From CAWBLP01 sp963789495 (lineage in GTDB: Bacteria > Pseudomonadota > Alphaproteobacteria > Acetobacterales > Acetobacteraceae), in contig CAWBLP010000022.1 of the NCBI GenBank assembly GCA_963789495.1, positions 62,001-126,000 on the forward strand: DNA of 64,000 nucleotides, written 5' to 3'. How positions within the stretch are numbered: the first letter of the stretch is position 1; every line of letters starts with the position of its first letter. Shown here in pieces: positions 39,472-48,654 of this stretch. The notes below the pieces were generated by a model. That model was not told where the DNA came from. It saw only the letters and a list, made by a program, of their open reading frames with translations, and did not search any database. A program made the position numbers and the translations under genes.

Positions 39472-40929
39472 ATGCCACTGCGCGCCCTGTCCGTTGCGTC
39501 CGAAGTGTTCCCGTTGATCAAGACCGGCGGGCTGGCCGATGTGGCTGGCGCCTTGCCGAACGCGCTGCGTGCCGAAGCGATCGAGGTTCGCACCCTGGTG
39601 CCTGGTTATCCCGCGGTGCTGCAGGCGTTGCGCGACGCGCAACCGGTGCATCGCTTCGACGCGCTGTTCGGCGGTGCGGCGCGGCTGCTGGCGGGCACTG
39701 CCGCCGACCTCGACCTGTTCGTGCTGGACGCGCCGCATCTGTTCGATCGGCCGGGCAATCCGTACCAGCGCGCGCCCGGCCAGGACTGGCCGGATAACCC
39801 GCAGCGCTTCGCCGCCCTGTGCCGCGCCGCGGTGGAGATCGGACAGGGGCGGCTGGCGGACTTCGTGCCCGATATCGTGCATGCGCATGACTGGCAGACC
39901 GGCCTAGTGCCGGCCTATCTGCACTATGCCGGTGGCCGGCGACCGGGTACCGTGATGACCGTGCACAACCTGGCCTTCCAGGGTCAGTTTGCCGCCGACC
40001 TCATGGGCTTTCTCGACCTGCCGCCAGCGGCCTTCGCCATCGCCGGCGTGGAATATTATGGCGGTATCGGCTTTCTGAAGGCCGGGCTGTGGTTCGCCGA
40101 CCGCATCACCACGGTCTCCCCCAGCTATGCGCTGGAAATTCAAACCGACGATGGTGGCATGGGCCTGGGCGGCCTGCTGCGGGCGCGAGCCTCCGTGCTG
40201 TCCGGCATCCTCAACGGGATCGATGCGGCGGTGTGGGATCCGGCAACCGACCCGCATTTGCCGGCGCAATTCGATACCGCCTCCTGCGCCGAAATGCGTC
40301 CGCGCAACAAGGCGGCGTTGCAGCGGCGCTTCGGCCTGGCGACAGACGAGAACGCGCTGCTGTTCGGTGTGGTCAGCCGCCTCGAGTGGCAGAAGGGCCT
40401 CGACCTGCTGCTCGCCGCCTTGCCCGCGCTGCTCGCCGCCGGGGCGCAGCTGGTGCTGCTCGGCTCCGGCGAACCCCGCCTGCAGGCCGGATTCCAGGCC
40501 GCGGCCCGGGCCCATCCGGAGCGGATCGGCGTCACCATCGGCTATGACGAGCCGCTCGCCCATCTGATCCAGGGCGGCAGCGATGCCATCCTGGTACCGT
40601 CCCGCTTCGAGCCCTGCGGCCTGACCCAGCTCTGCGCCCTGCGCTACGGCGCGATACCGGTGGTCGCCCGGGTGGGTGGATTGTCCGACAGCATCATCGA
40701 CGCGAACGAGGCGGCGCTGACGACCGGTGTTGCGACCGGCATCCAGTTCTACCCGCCGACCCACGACCGGCTGGTCTCGGCGCTGGGGCGGGCCGCCGCG
40801 CTGTGGCGCGATCCGCCGCTGTGGCGCCGGCTGCAGCAGAATGCCATGGCGACGCCGGTCGGCTGGGCACGCCCGGCGCGCTATTACGCCGAACTCTACC
40901 GCGACCTGGCGGCAAACGCGCCGCCATGA
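39472..40929 (+). CDS. glgA: Glycogen synthase (ADP-glucose type)
   Basis: 485 residues, a GT5 glycosyltransferase that extends alpha-1,4-glucan from ADP-glucose. The N-terminal VASEVFPLIKTGGLADVAGA contains the ADP-glucose-binding KTGGL motif; VPSRFEPCGLTQLCALRYG is the conserved C-terminal active-site segment. ATG 39472 (MPLRALSVASEV) is preferred to the TTG three codons upstream. Its stop overlaps the next start as ATGA, coupling it to an unrelated N-demethylase-like gene. Confidence 0.95.
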   Translation: MPLRALSVASEVFPLIKTGGLADVAGALPNALRAEAIEVRTLVPGYPAVLQALRDAQPVHRFDALFGGAARLLAGTAADLDLFVLDAPHLFDRPGNPYQRAPGQDWPDNPQRFAALCRAAVEIGQGRLADFVPDIVHAHDWQTGLVPAYLHYAGGRRPGTVMTVHNLAFQGQFAADLMGFLDLPPAAFAIAGVEYYGGIGFLKAGLWFADRITTVSPSYALEIQTDDGGMGLGGLLRARASVLSGILNGIDAAVWDPATDPHLPAQFDTASCAEMRPRNKAALQRRFGLATDENALLFGVVSRLEWQKGLDLLLAALPALLAAGAQLVLLGSGEPRLQAGFQAAARAHPERIGVTIGYDEPLAHLIQGGSDAILVPSRFEPCGLTQLCALRYGAIPVVARVGGLSDSIIDANEAALTTGVATGIQFYPPTHDRLVSALGRAAALWRDPPLWRRLQQNAMATPVGWARPARYYAELYRDLAANAPP

Positions 40930-41859
40930 GCCAATCGGCCAACGCCCCCGCGCGCAGCACCGCGCTGCCGCCGCAGGCCATCCACCTGCCGTTCGAGGCC
41001 GGCCCCTACCGCATGGCGATCGGACTGGTCACGCTGCCCGAACCCGCCTGGTTCGAACTGGATGAGCGCTACCCCGAGGAACTCGCGGAGCGGCGGCGCC
41101 TGCTGAGAGCCCAGCATGCGGATGTATTTGCCGCCCTGCCGCAATCCGACGCCGCGCGTGCGGAGACGCTGGCCATGGTCGCCGCCAATCTGGCGACGCA
41201 TCACCCCGCCTGGTTCAGCCGCCACCGCGACCGGCTGCACAACCGCCTGACCGATGAAATCTGGGACCTGGCCGACCCCGGCGCAGATCCGCTGGCGGTG
41301 GCCGGGCTGCTGGTGCAGGAGGACCTGTGCCTGATCCAGCCGGATGATGAGGGCCCCCTGCTGACCGCCGCCGTGCTGTGCTTTCCCAGCCGCTGGCGTC
41401 TCGCCGAAAAGCTCGGCCGGCCCCTGGCCGCGGTGCACGCCCCGGTGCCGCTGTATGGCGAGCGCCTGGCGCGCCCGGTCGATCGCTTCATGCAGCACCT
41501 CAAGAGCGGCCATATCGCCACGCGGCTCAATTGGTCGGTGCTGGACGACGCCACGCTGTTCCAACCCACCGGCAAGTGGCGACAGACGCAGAACGCGGAG
41601 ATCACCGCGGCGAATGCCGGCGCGACGCTGTTTCTCCGGGTCGAGCGGCAGACCCTCCGTCGCCTGCCGGAGACCGGCGCGATCCTGTTCGGCATTCGCG
41701 TGCACGTGTATCCACTGCAACGGGCCATCGCCTCGCCGAAGCTCGCCACACGTCTGGCCGGCGCGGTGCGCGCGCTGCCCGAGGCCACGCTGCATTACAA
41801 GAGCGTACCTGCCGATCCGCGACGCACTGCTCGCCTGGCTGGACGCACGCGGCGACTGA
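40926..41859 (+). pseudogene. Heme-dependent oxidative N-demethylase-like (DUF3445) gene with one +1 frameshift
   Basis: From ATG 40926 the product reads as a DUF3445/HdmA-like protein: PFEAGPYRMAIGLVTL, EDLCLIQPDDEG, VLCFPSRWRLAEKLGRPL, AVHAPVPLYGERLARPVDRF and LFLRVERQTLRRLPETGAIL. Near 41803 one extra base moves the ending into another frame, YLPIRDALLAWLDARGD, closing at TGA 41859; the corrected length is exactly 310 residues. Without the correction the frame runs on deep into the following kinase gene in the wrong phase. Family members oxidise N-methyl amines such as dimethylamine. The start overlaps glgA by 4 bp. Confidence 0.72.
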
Positions 41860-41928
41860 CCCGCCGGGTTTACGCTCTGTTCAACGGGCGTGGCGCAAGA
41901 TGGCGCCGTCAAGCGCTGCAACGGTCCC

Positions 41929-44556
41929 ATGGCGTCGCCACCCGACCCCGATCCGTCCCGGTCCACCCGTCCGCTGATCACGCGTCCGCTATGGCTGCTG
42001 TACACCTGTACGGCGCTGATCATTCTCGCTCTGGCAGCCGGCGAAGCGGCCGTCGTGATGAACCTGCGCGCGACCACGCTGCGCAACGCGGAAGCGAACC
42101 TGCACAATGTCAGCCTGGCGCTGGCGGAACAGGCGGATCGGACGGTCCAGGGGCTCGATCTGGTGCTGACCAGCATCGGCGAATTCGTCCACAACGAGGG
42201 TGTGGTGGATGGCGCCAGCTATCGGCAGCTGATGGGCGATTTCCGCGTCCACCGCATGCTGCAGGAGAAACTTGTCGGCCTGCCCTACATCAACGCCATC
42301 ACGATGATCGATCCGGACGGCCGGCTGATCAATTTCTCCCGCTTCTGGCCGATCCCGTCAGTGAACATCGCCGACCGCGACTACTTCAAGGCCATGCGCG
42401 CCGATCCGACGCTGGAGCGTTTCATCAGCGCGCCGGTGCCGAACCGCGGCGACGGGGTCTGGACGGTCTACCTCGCCCGCCGCGTGCACAGCCAGGACGG
42501 CAGCTTCGCCGGCCTGCTGCTGGGCGCGATCGAGCTGCACTATTTCCAGGAGCTGTATCGTTCGGTGTCGATGGGCGAGGGAACCGCGATCTCGCTGCTG
42601 CGGCAGGACGGCACTTTGCTCGCACGCTATCCGCCCACCGCTGCGATCGGCGTGCGGGTGCCGCTGGGGGCGGATGCCGTTACCAAGGGCAATGGCAGCG
42701 AGACCGCGCGCGATACCAGCTCGATCGACGGACTGATGCGGATCAAGGCGTCGCAACAGGTGGCCAACTTCCCGCTGACGGTGCGGGTCACCCAATCGGA
42801 AACCTCGGTGTTGCAGGCGTGGCAGCGGATGGCCTGGATGCTGGGCCTGATCACCGCGAGTTGCGTCGCCGCGGTCCTGGCGGCCGCGTTGGCGGTGGGG
42901 CGCTGGTGGTTCCAGCAGCAGACGCTGGCGCAGACCCGCGCGGAACGCGCCGAGGCCGAACGCGGTCGAGCGTTGGTGGAGGCCGATCTGCTGCGCGAAC
43001 GCGAGCGCAGCGCCGAGGCGGCCAGCCGCGGCAAATCCGACTTCCTTGCCGTGATGAGCCACGAAATCCGTACGCCGATGAATGCCGTGCTGGGACTCGC
43101 CGGTACGTTGCTGGAGACCGACCTGTCAGGCGAGCAACGCCGCTTCGTCGAGGCGATCCGCACCTCGGGCGACAGTCTGCTGCGGCTGCTGAATGACGTG
43201 CTGGACTACTCGAAACTCGATGCCGGGCGCATGAGCTTTGAAGTCGCACCGTTTCCCCCCGCCACCATCACCCAGAGCGCGGTCAGCATCCTGGGGCCGC
43301 GGGCCATCGCCAAGGGTCTGCAGATCAGTGCCACCACCGACCCGGACCTGCCGCCCGCCCTGCTCGGCGATGCCGGTCGCATCCGGCAGATCCTGCTCAA
43401 CCTGGTCTCCAACGCGGTGAAGTTCACCGACACCGGCAGCGTCACCATCCACGCGCACTGCCTGGCGCGCGTCCCCGCGGTCGCGACCGTCGAATGGTGC
43501 GTCACCGATACCGGCATCGGCGTTCCGCCCGATCGGCTGGACCGGCTGTTCGGCGAATTCATGCAGGCCGACAGCTCGATCAGCCGGCGTTTCGGCGGCA
43601 CTGGTCTGGGCCTCGCCATCAGCAAGCGGTTGATCGACCAGATGCACGGCACGATCGGTGTGGAGTCGACACCAGGGGTCGGCAGCACGTTCCGTTTCCG
43701 CCTGACGCTGCCCTGCGTGGAACTGCCGGTCGAGGCGCCGACCACCCGTGCCGATCCCCGGGGCGATCTGGCCGCCCGCATTGCGACACTGGGCCGCAAG
43801 CTGCGGATCCTGTTCGCCGAGGACAATTCCACCAATCAGTTCGTCGCCCTGCAACTGCTGAAGGATCTGGACCTGAAGGTCGACATGGTGGCCGATGGGC
43901 TGGAAGCCGTGGAAGCCGCCGGGCGCTTCCCCTACGACCTGATCTTTATGGATGTGCGCATGCCGGAGATGGATGGCATGACCGCCACGCGCCTGATCCG
44001 CAAGCAGGCGGGCCCGTTGGCGGACATCCCGATCATCGCGCTGACCGCGAATGCCTTCCCAGAGGACGTGAAGGCCTGCTTCGATGCCGGCATGACGAAG
44101 TTCGTCCCCAAGCCGGTGAACAAGAAGACGCTGCTGACCGCAATCCTGGATGCGCTGGCCGGCACGCCACATGAGGATCAGGTCGAGCTCCCGGAGCAGG
44201 CGGTGCCCGCCGAACCGCCGGCCGACCGGGCGGTCTTACAAACCCTGTCGGACGATCTGGGCGAGGACGGCATGGCCGAAATGTTCGCCGTATTCTGCAC
44301 CGAAACCCGGGCGCGGCTGCGGCGCATGGCGGCCGAGGGGGTCGATCCCACCGTCCTGCTGCGGGAGGTGCATACCCTGAAAGGCGCCGCCGGCACGGTC
44401 GGTGCCGCGCTGCTCACCCAGCGCAGCATCGCGCTGGAGGCGCGGCTGAAGCAGGGGGACGCGCTGACGCAGGATGACCTGGCCAGGCTCGGGGAGGCGT
44501 TCGAGGCGTACCAGCAGGCGGCGCAGCCGCTGTTTGCACCGGCGCCGGCAGCCTAG
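41929..44556 (+). CDS. Hybrid sensor histidine kinase with receiver and HPt domains
   Basis: 875 residues. Domain order: TM1 (about 20-44), periplasmic dCache-like sensor (45-300, with NIADRDYFKAMRADP), TM2 (303-324), coiled linker, HisKA with phospho-His378 in MSHEIRTPMNAVLG, HATPase with N-box LLNLVSNAVKFTD and G-boxes DTGIGVPPD and FGGTGLGLAISK, a receiver with Asp675 in LIFMDVRMPEMDG, and a C-terminal HPt with His815 in LREVHTLKGAAGT. This gives a full phosphorelay His-Asp-His in one membrane protein, needing an external response regulator. None is encoded nearby. ATG 41929 is chosen over a GTG 13 codons upstream. The signal is unknown; small organic acids or amino acids are usual for dCache sensors. 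Confidence 0.92.
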   Translation: MASPPDPDPSRSTRPLITRPLWLLYTCTALIILALAAGEAAVVMNLRATTLRNAEANLHNVSLALAEQADRTVQGLDLVLTSIGEFVHNEGVVDGASYRQLMGDFRVHRMLQEKLVGLPYINAITMIDPDGRLINFSRFWPIPSVNIADRDYFKAMRADPTLERFISAPVPNRGDGVWTVYLARRVHSQDGSFAGLLLGAIELHYFQELYRSVSMGEGTAISLLRQDGTLLARYPPTAAIGVRVPLGADAVTKGNGSETARDTSSIDGLMRIKASQQVANFPLTVRVTQSETSVLQAWQRMAWMLGLITASCVAAVLAAALAVGRWWFQQQTLAQTRAERAEAERGRALVEADLLRERERSAEAASRGKSDFLAVMSHEIRTPMNAVLGLAGTLLETDLSGEQRRFVEAIRTSGDSLLRLLNDVLDYSKLDAGRMSFEVAPFPPATITQSAVSILGPRAIAKGLQISATTDPDLPPALLGDAGRIRQILLNLVSNAVKFTDTGSVTIHAHCLARVPAVATVEWCVTDTGIGVPPDRLDRLFGEFMQADSSISRRFGGTGLGLAISKRLIDQMHGTIGVESTPGVGSTFRFRLTLPCVELPVEAPTTRADPRGDLAARIATLGRKLRILFAEDNSTNQFVALQLLKDLDLKVDMVADGLEAVEAAGRFPYDLIFMDVRMPEMDGMTATRLIRKQAGPLADIPIIALTANAFPEDVKACFDAGMTKFVPKPVNKKTLLTAILDALAGTPHEDQVELPEQAVPAEPPADRAVLQTLSDDLGEDGMAEMFAVFCTETRARLRRMAAEGVDPTVLLREVHTLKGAAGTVGAALLTQRSIALEARLKQGDALTQDDLARLGEAFEAYQQAAQPLFAPAPAA

Positions 44557-44992
44557 GCAGGCAGTCGCAAGCCGTCCCACCGATCCACCCGTCATGGTGG
44601 GATGATCCGAGCCCCCATTACAGGCCGGCCTTGTCCCGACGGGGCCAGGCGCGGCGGGAAGAAACACCTGTCCCTCCGACGCAGCCCGGCACGATTGATG
44701 GCCAAGGACGCGGTCGGCACGATTGATGGCGGAGCGGCACATCATCGCATCCCCGCCCGCGCGTGCCCGATCCGAGCTGTCGAGCCGGCTGCCGACCGAC
44801 TTCGATCACCCCAGATCTGTCCGCGCGCGCCCTCGGCACACGGCCCAGCCGGGGACAATCAGGGTGGGGGGCGATCAGGGCGGGGCAATCCGGGTCCCGC
44901 AGGCCAAACCGCCGGCTGCGGTTTCGCCACCACCTGCCACGCCGCCGGCAGCCGATCCGCCTCCTACTCCCGCGGCGGATCGGCCAGCCAGG
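44557..44992. other. Intergenic region between convergent genes
   Basis: 436 bases with no credible gene. The only structure noticed is a perfect 16-bp direct repeat, CGGCACGATTGATGGC, at 44687-44702 and 44715-44730 (28-bp spacing), and G-rich tracts near 44866-44890 next to the dioxygenase 3' end. No clear terminator hairpin with a T run was found. Confidence 0.5.
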
Positions 44993-45868
44993 TCAGAACG
45001 GCGTGTCGCCGCGTACCGTGATGCGATGCATGATCCGTGTCTCTGCCGGATAGTCATTCACCGCGAAGTGCTGCGTGCAGCGATTGTCCCAGAACGCCAG
45101 CGACCCGGTTTCCCAGCGGAAGCGGCAGGTGAACTCGGGACGTGTGGATTGCTGCTTCAGGAACTGGATCAGTGGCTCGCTCTCTTCGTCGGTCATGCCT
45201 TCGAAACGCTGCACGTGACCACCGATATACAGCGCCTTGCGACCAGTCTCCGGATGGGTGCGCACCAGCGGATGCACCGAGGTGGTCTGCACATTGCCCG
45301 GGTCCTTGACCTTCATATGGGTCATCTGGCGCTCATAGCGTTGCGCGCGCGATTGGCCGCCATGCTGCTTGAAGTTGTCGCCGACGCACACCGTCTGCAG
45401 CGGCGCCAGCAACTGCTTCATGCCGTCCGAAAGTGACTCGTAGGAGAGGTACTGGTTGGTGAACATCGTGTCGCCACCGGCGGACGGAACCTCCTTGGCA
45501 TACAGGATCGTCCCCATCGCCGGCTGCGGCGAGAACATCTGGTCGGTATGCCATGACCCGCCGAAATTCTTCTTGTCGCTCGGCGTCTTCACGATCTCCA
45601 GAATCTCCGGATAGTCGTCCATCCCCTGCATGAACGGATGCAGATGGATCTCCCCCCAGCGACGCGCGAACCGCAACTGCTGCTCGGGGGTCAGCTTCTG
45701 GTCGCGGAAGAAGATGACGCAATTGTCCAGCAGGGCAGCCCTGACTTCCGCCAGCACGTCATCCGGCAAATCCTGGGAGAGGTCGACGCCTTCGATCTCG
45801 GCGCCGCAGGAGCCGGCGATCTTATGCGCTTCGAGATGACGATACTGGGTATTGCGCGGCGCGTTCAT
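44993..45868 (-). CDS. TauD/TfdA-type Fe(II)/2-oxoglutarate dioxygenase
   Basis: 291 residues, a cytosolic non-heme iron dioxygenase that couples 2-oxoglutarate decarboxylation to substrate hydroxylation, often releasing sulfite from taurine or cleaving an aryl-oxyacetate. The facial triad is visible: His107 and Asp109 in GGSWHTDQMF and the distal His in CTQHFAVNDY; the 2-oxoglutarate-binding Arg lies in RIMHRITVRG. The N-terminus GAEIEGVDLSQDL is also typical. The substrate is unknown. It is separated from the phaB-like gene by about 100 bp on the same strand. Confidence 0.92.
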   Translation of the reverse strand: MNAPRNTQYRHLEAHKIAGSCGAEIEGVDLSQDLPDDVLAEVRAALLDNCVIFFRDQKLTPEQQLRFARRWGEIHLHPFMQGMDDYPEILEIVKTPSDKKNFGGSWHTDQMFSPQPAMGTILYAKEVPSAGGDTMFTNQYLSYESLSDGMKQLLAPLQTVCVGDNFKQHGGQSRAQRYERQMTHMKVKDPGNVQTTSVHPLVRTHPETGRKALYIGGHVQRFEGMTDEESEPLIQFLKQQSTRPEFTCRFRWETGSLAFWDNRCTQHFAVNDYPAETRIMHRITVRGDTPF

Positions 45869-45968
45869 GGGACAGGCCCTCCTTCATTCCGCAAAGCATG
45901 ACTCCGAACCTGGCCGGTGGAAAGACCACCGTCGCCATCCCGGCCGCCGCAGCGCGGTCGTTACCCGA

Positions 45969-46691
45969 TCAATACATATGCTGGCCGCCATTGATCGAAA
46001 GCGTCGAGCCGGTGATGTAGTCGGCATCGTCGGCGGTCAGGAAAGCCACGCCGCGGGCGATATCCTCGGCGCGACCCAGCCGGCCCATGGGAATCCGCGC
46101 GATGATCTTCTGCAGCACATCGGCCGGCACCGCGCGCACCATGTCGGTATCGACATAGCCTGGCGCGATGGCGTTCACCGTAATGCCGAAGCGGGCGCCT
46201 TCCTGCGACAAGGCCTTGGTGAAACCATGGATGCCCGACTTCGCGGCGGCATAGTTCACCTGGCCGTACTGTCCGGCCTGGCCGTTGATGCTGCCGACGT
46301 TGACGACGCGGCCGAACTTCGCGGCGCGCATCGCATCGAAGGTCAGCTTGCACAGGTTGTAGCAGGATCCGAGATTGGTATCGATCACCGCATCCCACAT
46401 GTCGCGGGTCATGCGGCCCAGGGTGGCGTCACGGGTGATCCCGGCATTGTTCACCAGGATTTCGATCGGTCCGATCTCAGCGGTGATCTGTTCCACCGCG
46501 GCCTGGCATTGTTCGAAGCTGCTGGCATCGAATTTCCAGGTGCGAATGCCGGTGGCTTCCGAAAACGCCCGGGCGGCGACGTCATTGCCGGCATAGTTGG
46601 CGACGACGGTGCGACCCTGCGCCTTCAGGGCCGCGCTGATCGCGGCACCGATGCCGCGTGTCCCGCCTGTGACCAATGCGACGCGTGCCAT
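45969..46691 (-). CDS. phaB: Acetoacetyl-CoA reductase (PhaB-like SDR)
   Basis: 240 residues, the length of PhaB, which reduces acetoacetyl-CoA to 3-hydroxybutyryl-CoA with NADPH for polyhydroxybutyrate synthesis. VTGGTRGIGAAISAALK is the cofactor loop, NNAGITRDATLGRMTRDMWD is the PhaB-typical block, and catalytic Ser134, Tyr147 and Lys151 lie in VGSINGQAGQYGQVNYAAAK. The C-terminus YITGSTLSINGGQHMY matches the family. ATG 46691 is chosen because the conserved N-terminus starts there. No phaA or phaC is nearby. An insertion sequence begins 76 bp upstream of the start and may have displaced the native promoter. Confidence 0.9.
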   Translation of the reverse strand: MARVALVTGGTRGIGAAISAALKAQGRTVVANYAGNDVAARAFSEATGIRTWKFDASSFEQCQAAVEQITAEIGPIEILVNNAGITRDATLGRMTRDMWDAVIDTNLGSCYNLCKLTFDAMRAAKFGRVVNVGSINGQAGQYGQVNYAAAKSGIHGFTKALSQEGARFGITVNAIAPGYVDTDMVRAVPADVLQKIIARIPMGRLGRAEDIARGVAFLTADDADYITGSTLSINGGQHMY

Positions 46692-46847
46692 GGCCTGCCT
46701 CCCTGTGGTTTCTTCGACGGCGGAGCTTAACACGTCCCGCCGACAAGCACAGGCCAGGGCAGCGTCGTGTGGCTAGCTGGCGATCTGTCCGGTGTTTGTA
46801 GCTCGTGAAGTGTCCGGTCCACTGGCTCGCTGGAACGGGGGGCGGCG

Positions 46848-48026
46848 ATGGATCGGGCACGCATTCACGAGGGGGTTCGTCGGATGCGTTTTCAGGACGT
46901 GCTGGGTCGGACCGAACGGTCTGAGCTGAGCCAGCTGGAGGCGGCGGAGTTGCTCGGGGTCAGCGAGCGGACGTTCCGCCGCTGGCGCGACCGCTACCGG
47001 GAAGAAGGAGTTGCGGGATTGAGCGACCGTCGCCTCCGCCCCTCGCTGCGGCAGGCGCCGAAGGCGGAGATCGAGCGGATGCTGGGCCTGTATCGCGATC
47101 TCTACCGCGGCTTCACGGTGAAGCATTTCCATGAGCAGTTGGGCAAGCGGCACAACTACACGCTGGGCTACACGGTGACCAAGCTGCACCTGCAACGGGC
47201 CGGGCTGGTGACCCCGGCGCGGTCGCGCTCGGCGCATCGCAAGAAGCGGCCGCGCCGGCCGTTGGTGGGCATGATGCTGCATCAGGATGCGTCGACCCAT
47301 GCCTGGCTGCCTGGCGACGAACGCAAATACGACCTGGTGGCGACGATGGATGACGCGACGAGTGCGGTCTACTCGCTGTTCCTGGTGGAGCAGGAGGGCA
47401 CCGCCTCAAGCCTGCGTGGCGTACGGGAGGTGATTGAACGGCACGGCCTGTTCTGCTCGCTCTACACCGACCGTGGCAGCCACTACTTCGAGACGCTCGA
47501 GGCCGGCGGTCGTGTCTCGAAGACAGTGCTGACACAGTTCGGCCGGGCGCTGAAGCAGCTCGGCATCGAGCACATTGCGGCCTACTCGCCGCAGGCCCGC
47601 GGGCGGTCGGAGCGCCTGTTCGGCACGTTGCAGGACCGGCTGCCGAAGGAGCTGGCGCTGGCCGGGATCAGCACACCGGAGGCGGCGAACCGATGGCTGC
47701 GGGAGGTCTACGTCGCCGAGCACAACGCGCGCTTTGCGGTGCCGGCCGAGCAGGCGGGATCGGCCTTCGTGGTGGATCCGAACGGTGCCTGGCGGGAGAT
47801 TTTGTGCATCCAGGAGGACCGCCGAGTGGGTCATGACAACACGGTGAAGTGGCGCCGCCTCACCCTGCAACTGCCGCCGTCGCGGCTGCGGCCGCACTTC
47901 GTCAGAGCCACCGTGCGCGTGCACGAATATCCGGATGGGCGGCTGGCGGTGTTGTGGGGGCCGCACCGGCTGGCGGATTACGACGCCGAGGGGCGCCTTT
48001 TCCAACAGGAGCATATGGCCGCATGA
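46848..48026 (+). CDS. ISNCY-like transposase (HTH plus DDE integrase core)
   Basis: 392 residues. The N-terminus is a helix-turn-helix domain (LSQLEAAELLGVSERTFRRW), followed by a second winged-helix-like part and a DDE core: first Asp in MMLHQDASTHAWL, second in SLYTDRGSHYFET, Glu in ARGRSERLFGTLQDRLP. The C-terminal HPHDRA-like beta domain includes VHEYPDGRLAVLWGPHRLA. It is uninterrupted, so the element may be active. ATG 46848 sits about 30 bases inside the left terminal repeat region. Confidence 0.9.
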   Translation: MDRARIHEGVRRMRFQDVLGRTERSELSQLEAAELLGVSERTFRRWRDRYREEGVAGLSDRRLRPSLRQAPKAEIERMLGLYRDLYRGFTVKHFHEQLGKRHNYTLGYTVTKLHLQRAGLVTPARSRSAHRKKRPRRPLVGMMLHQDASTHAWLPGDERKYDLVATMDDATSAVYSLFLVEQEGTASSLRGVREVIERHGLFCSLYTDRGSHYFETLEAGGRVSKTVLTQFGRALKQLGIEHIAAYSPQARGRSERLFGTLQDRLPKELALAGISTPEAANRWLREVYVAEHNARFAVPAEQAGSAFVVDPNGAWREILCIQEDRRVGHDNTVKWRRLTLQLPPSRLRPHFVRATVRVHEYPDGRLAVLWGPHRLADYDAEGRLFQQEHMAA

Positions 48027-48042
48027 CACGCTTCCAGTGCGG

Positions 48043-48078
48043 CTGCTCTGTGCCGGGGCATGCCCCGGCACAGAGCAG
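48043..48078. terminator. Perfect 36-bp palindrome after the transposase
   Basis: A perfectly self-complementary sequence with arms CTGCTCTGTGCCGGGGCA and TGCCCCGGCACAGAGCAG and no loop lies 17 bases past the transposase stop and inside the right end of the element. It would form a very stable hairpin in RNA. No T run follows, so it is more likely to protect or insulate the transcript end than to act as a standard intrinsic terminator. Confidence 0.6.
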
Positions 48079-48158
48079 GAACGAAGCGGACAGATCACGC
48101 GCTACCAAAACCGGACAGGTTGACGCGCTAGCGACAGCCAGGGCAGCGTCGCCGCCAA

Positions 48159-48536
48159 TCAGTCTGATGCGTCGCAATAGGCCTCGATGCGATATCCGTC
48201 CGGATCCGTCACGAACGCGGCGTAATAGGCGCCGCTGTACTGCGGCCGCAGTCCCGGCGCGCCGTTGTCGCGTCCCCCGGCCGCCAGCGCCGCGGCATGG
48301 AACCGGTCGACCGAGGCGGTGGAGGGGGCCGCAAAGCAGAAATGCAACCCGGAGCGGTCGTCCGGCGGCACCGGATGTTGGGTGGCTCCCAGCCAGAACT
48401 GGGCACTGTCCGCGCCGTAGCCCAGCCCGTCGGCGCCTTCACTCAGGCAGGCATAGCCCAGCGGCGCCAGCGCCGCGTCGTAGAAGCGGCGCGAACGCGC
48501 CAGGTCACTTACGCCGATCGAAACATGGTCGAGCAT
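48159..48536 (-). CDS. VOC-family (glyoxalase/bleomycin-resistance-like) protein
   Basis: 125 residues, one betaalphabetabetabeta pair, as in small VOC-fold metal enzymes. MLDHVSIGVSDLARSRRFY supplies the first metal His, GLHFCFAA the second region, and DPDGYRIEAYCD the Glu ligand. The substrate is unknown; many relatives are dioxygenases or thiol-dependent detoxifying enzymes. Its start faces the CGNR regulator across 118 bp containing two palindromic operator candidates, so it is probably the regulator's target. Confidence 0.9.
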   Translation of the reverse strand: MLDHVSIGVSDLARSRRFYDAALAPLGYACLSEGADGLGYGADSAQFWLGATQHPVPPDDRSGLHFCFAAPSTASVDRFHAAALAAGGRDNGAPGLRPQYSGAYYAAFVTDPDGYRIEAYCDASD

Positions 48537-48546
48537 CGTCCCCTCC

Positions 48547-48609
48547 TAACCATCTTAGCGGTTATAGAAAATGCGATCGGCCGCACGGAGTCAACCATCA
48601 TAGTGGTTA
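48547..48609. promoter_or_regulatory. Two palindromic operator candidates between VOC gene and CGNR regulator
   Basis: TAACCATCTTAGCGGTTA (48547-48564) and AACCATCATAGTGGTT (48593-48608) share the form AACC-N-GGTT, each an inverted repeat with the same core ATC.TAG. Their centres are 45 bp apart, a little over four helical turns, and the local sequence is AT-richer than the surroundings. Both lie between divergent starts at 48536 and 48655. Such a pair would suit a dimeric regulator that controls both genes. Confidence 0.6.
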
Positions 48610-48654
48610 GCGAAAGATTTCACCGCGGCGGTAAAGCGTTTATGATCGCGGGTC

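Larger units (their letters stand above)
46768..48136 (+). mobile_element. Complete ISNCY-like insertion sequence with 15-bp flanking direct repeats
   Basis: The element of about 1.37 kb is bounded by ends TGTGGCTAGC at 46768 and, reversed, TGTCGCTAGC at 48136. Inside each end, two copies of a CTGTCCGGT-type word lie about 25 bases apart, giving long imperfect terminal inverted repeats (roughly 46768-46820 and 48085-48136). The 15-bp sequence GCCAGGGCAGCGTCG occurs exactly at both outer borders (46753-46767 and 48137-48151), so the insertion is flanked by a long target duplication. It carries one transposase gene and appears intact. Confidence 0.82.

Noticed and set aside
44687..44730. 16-bp direct repeat as a mobile-element scar
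   Set aside because: Only 12 bases separate the copies and no element remnants lie beside them, so local duplication is simpler.
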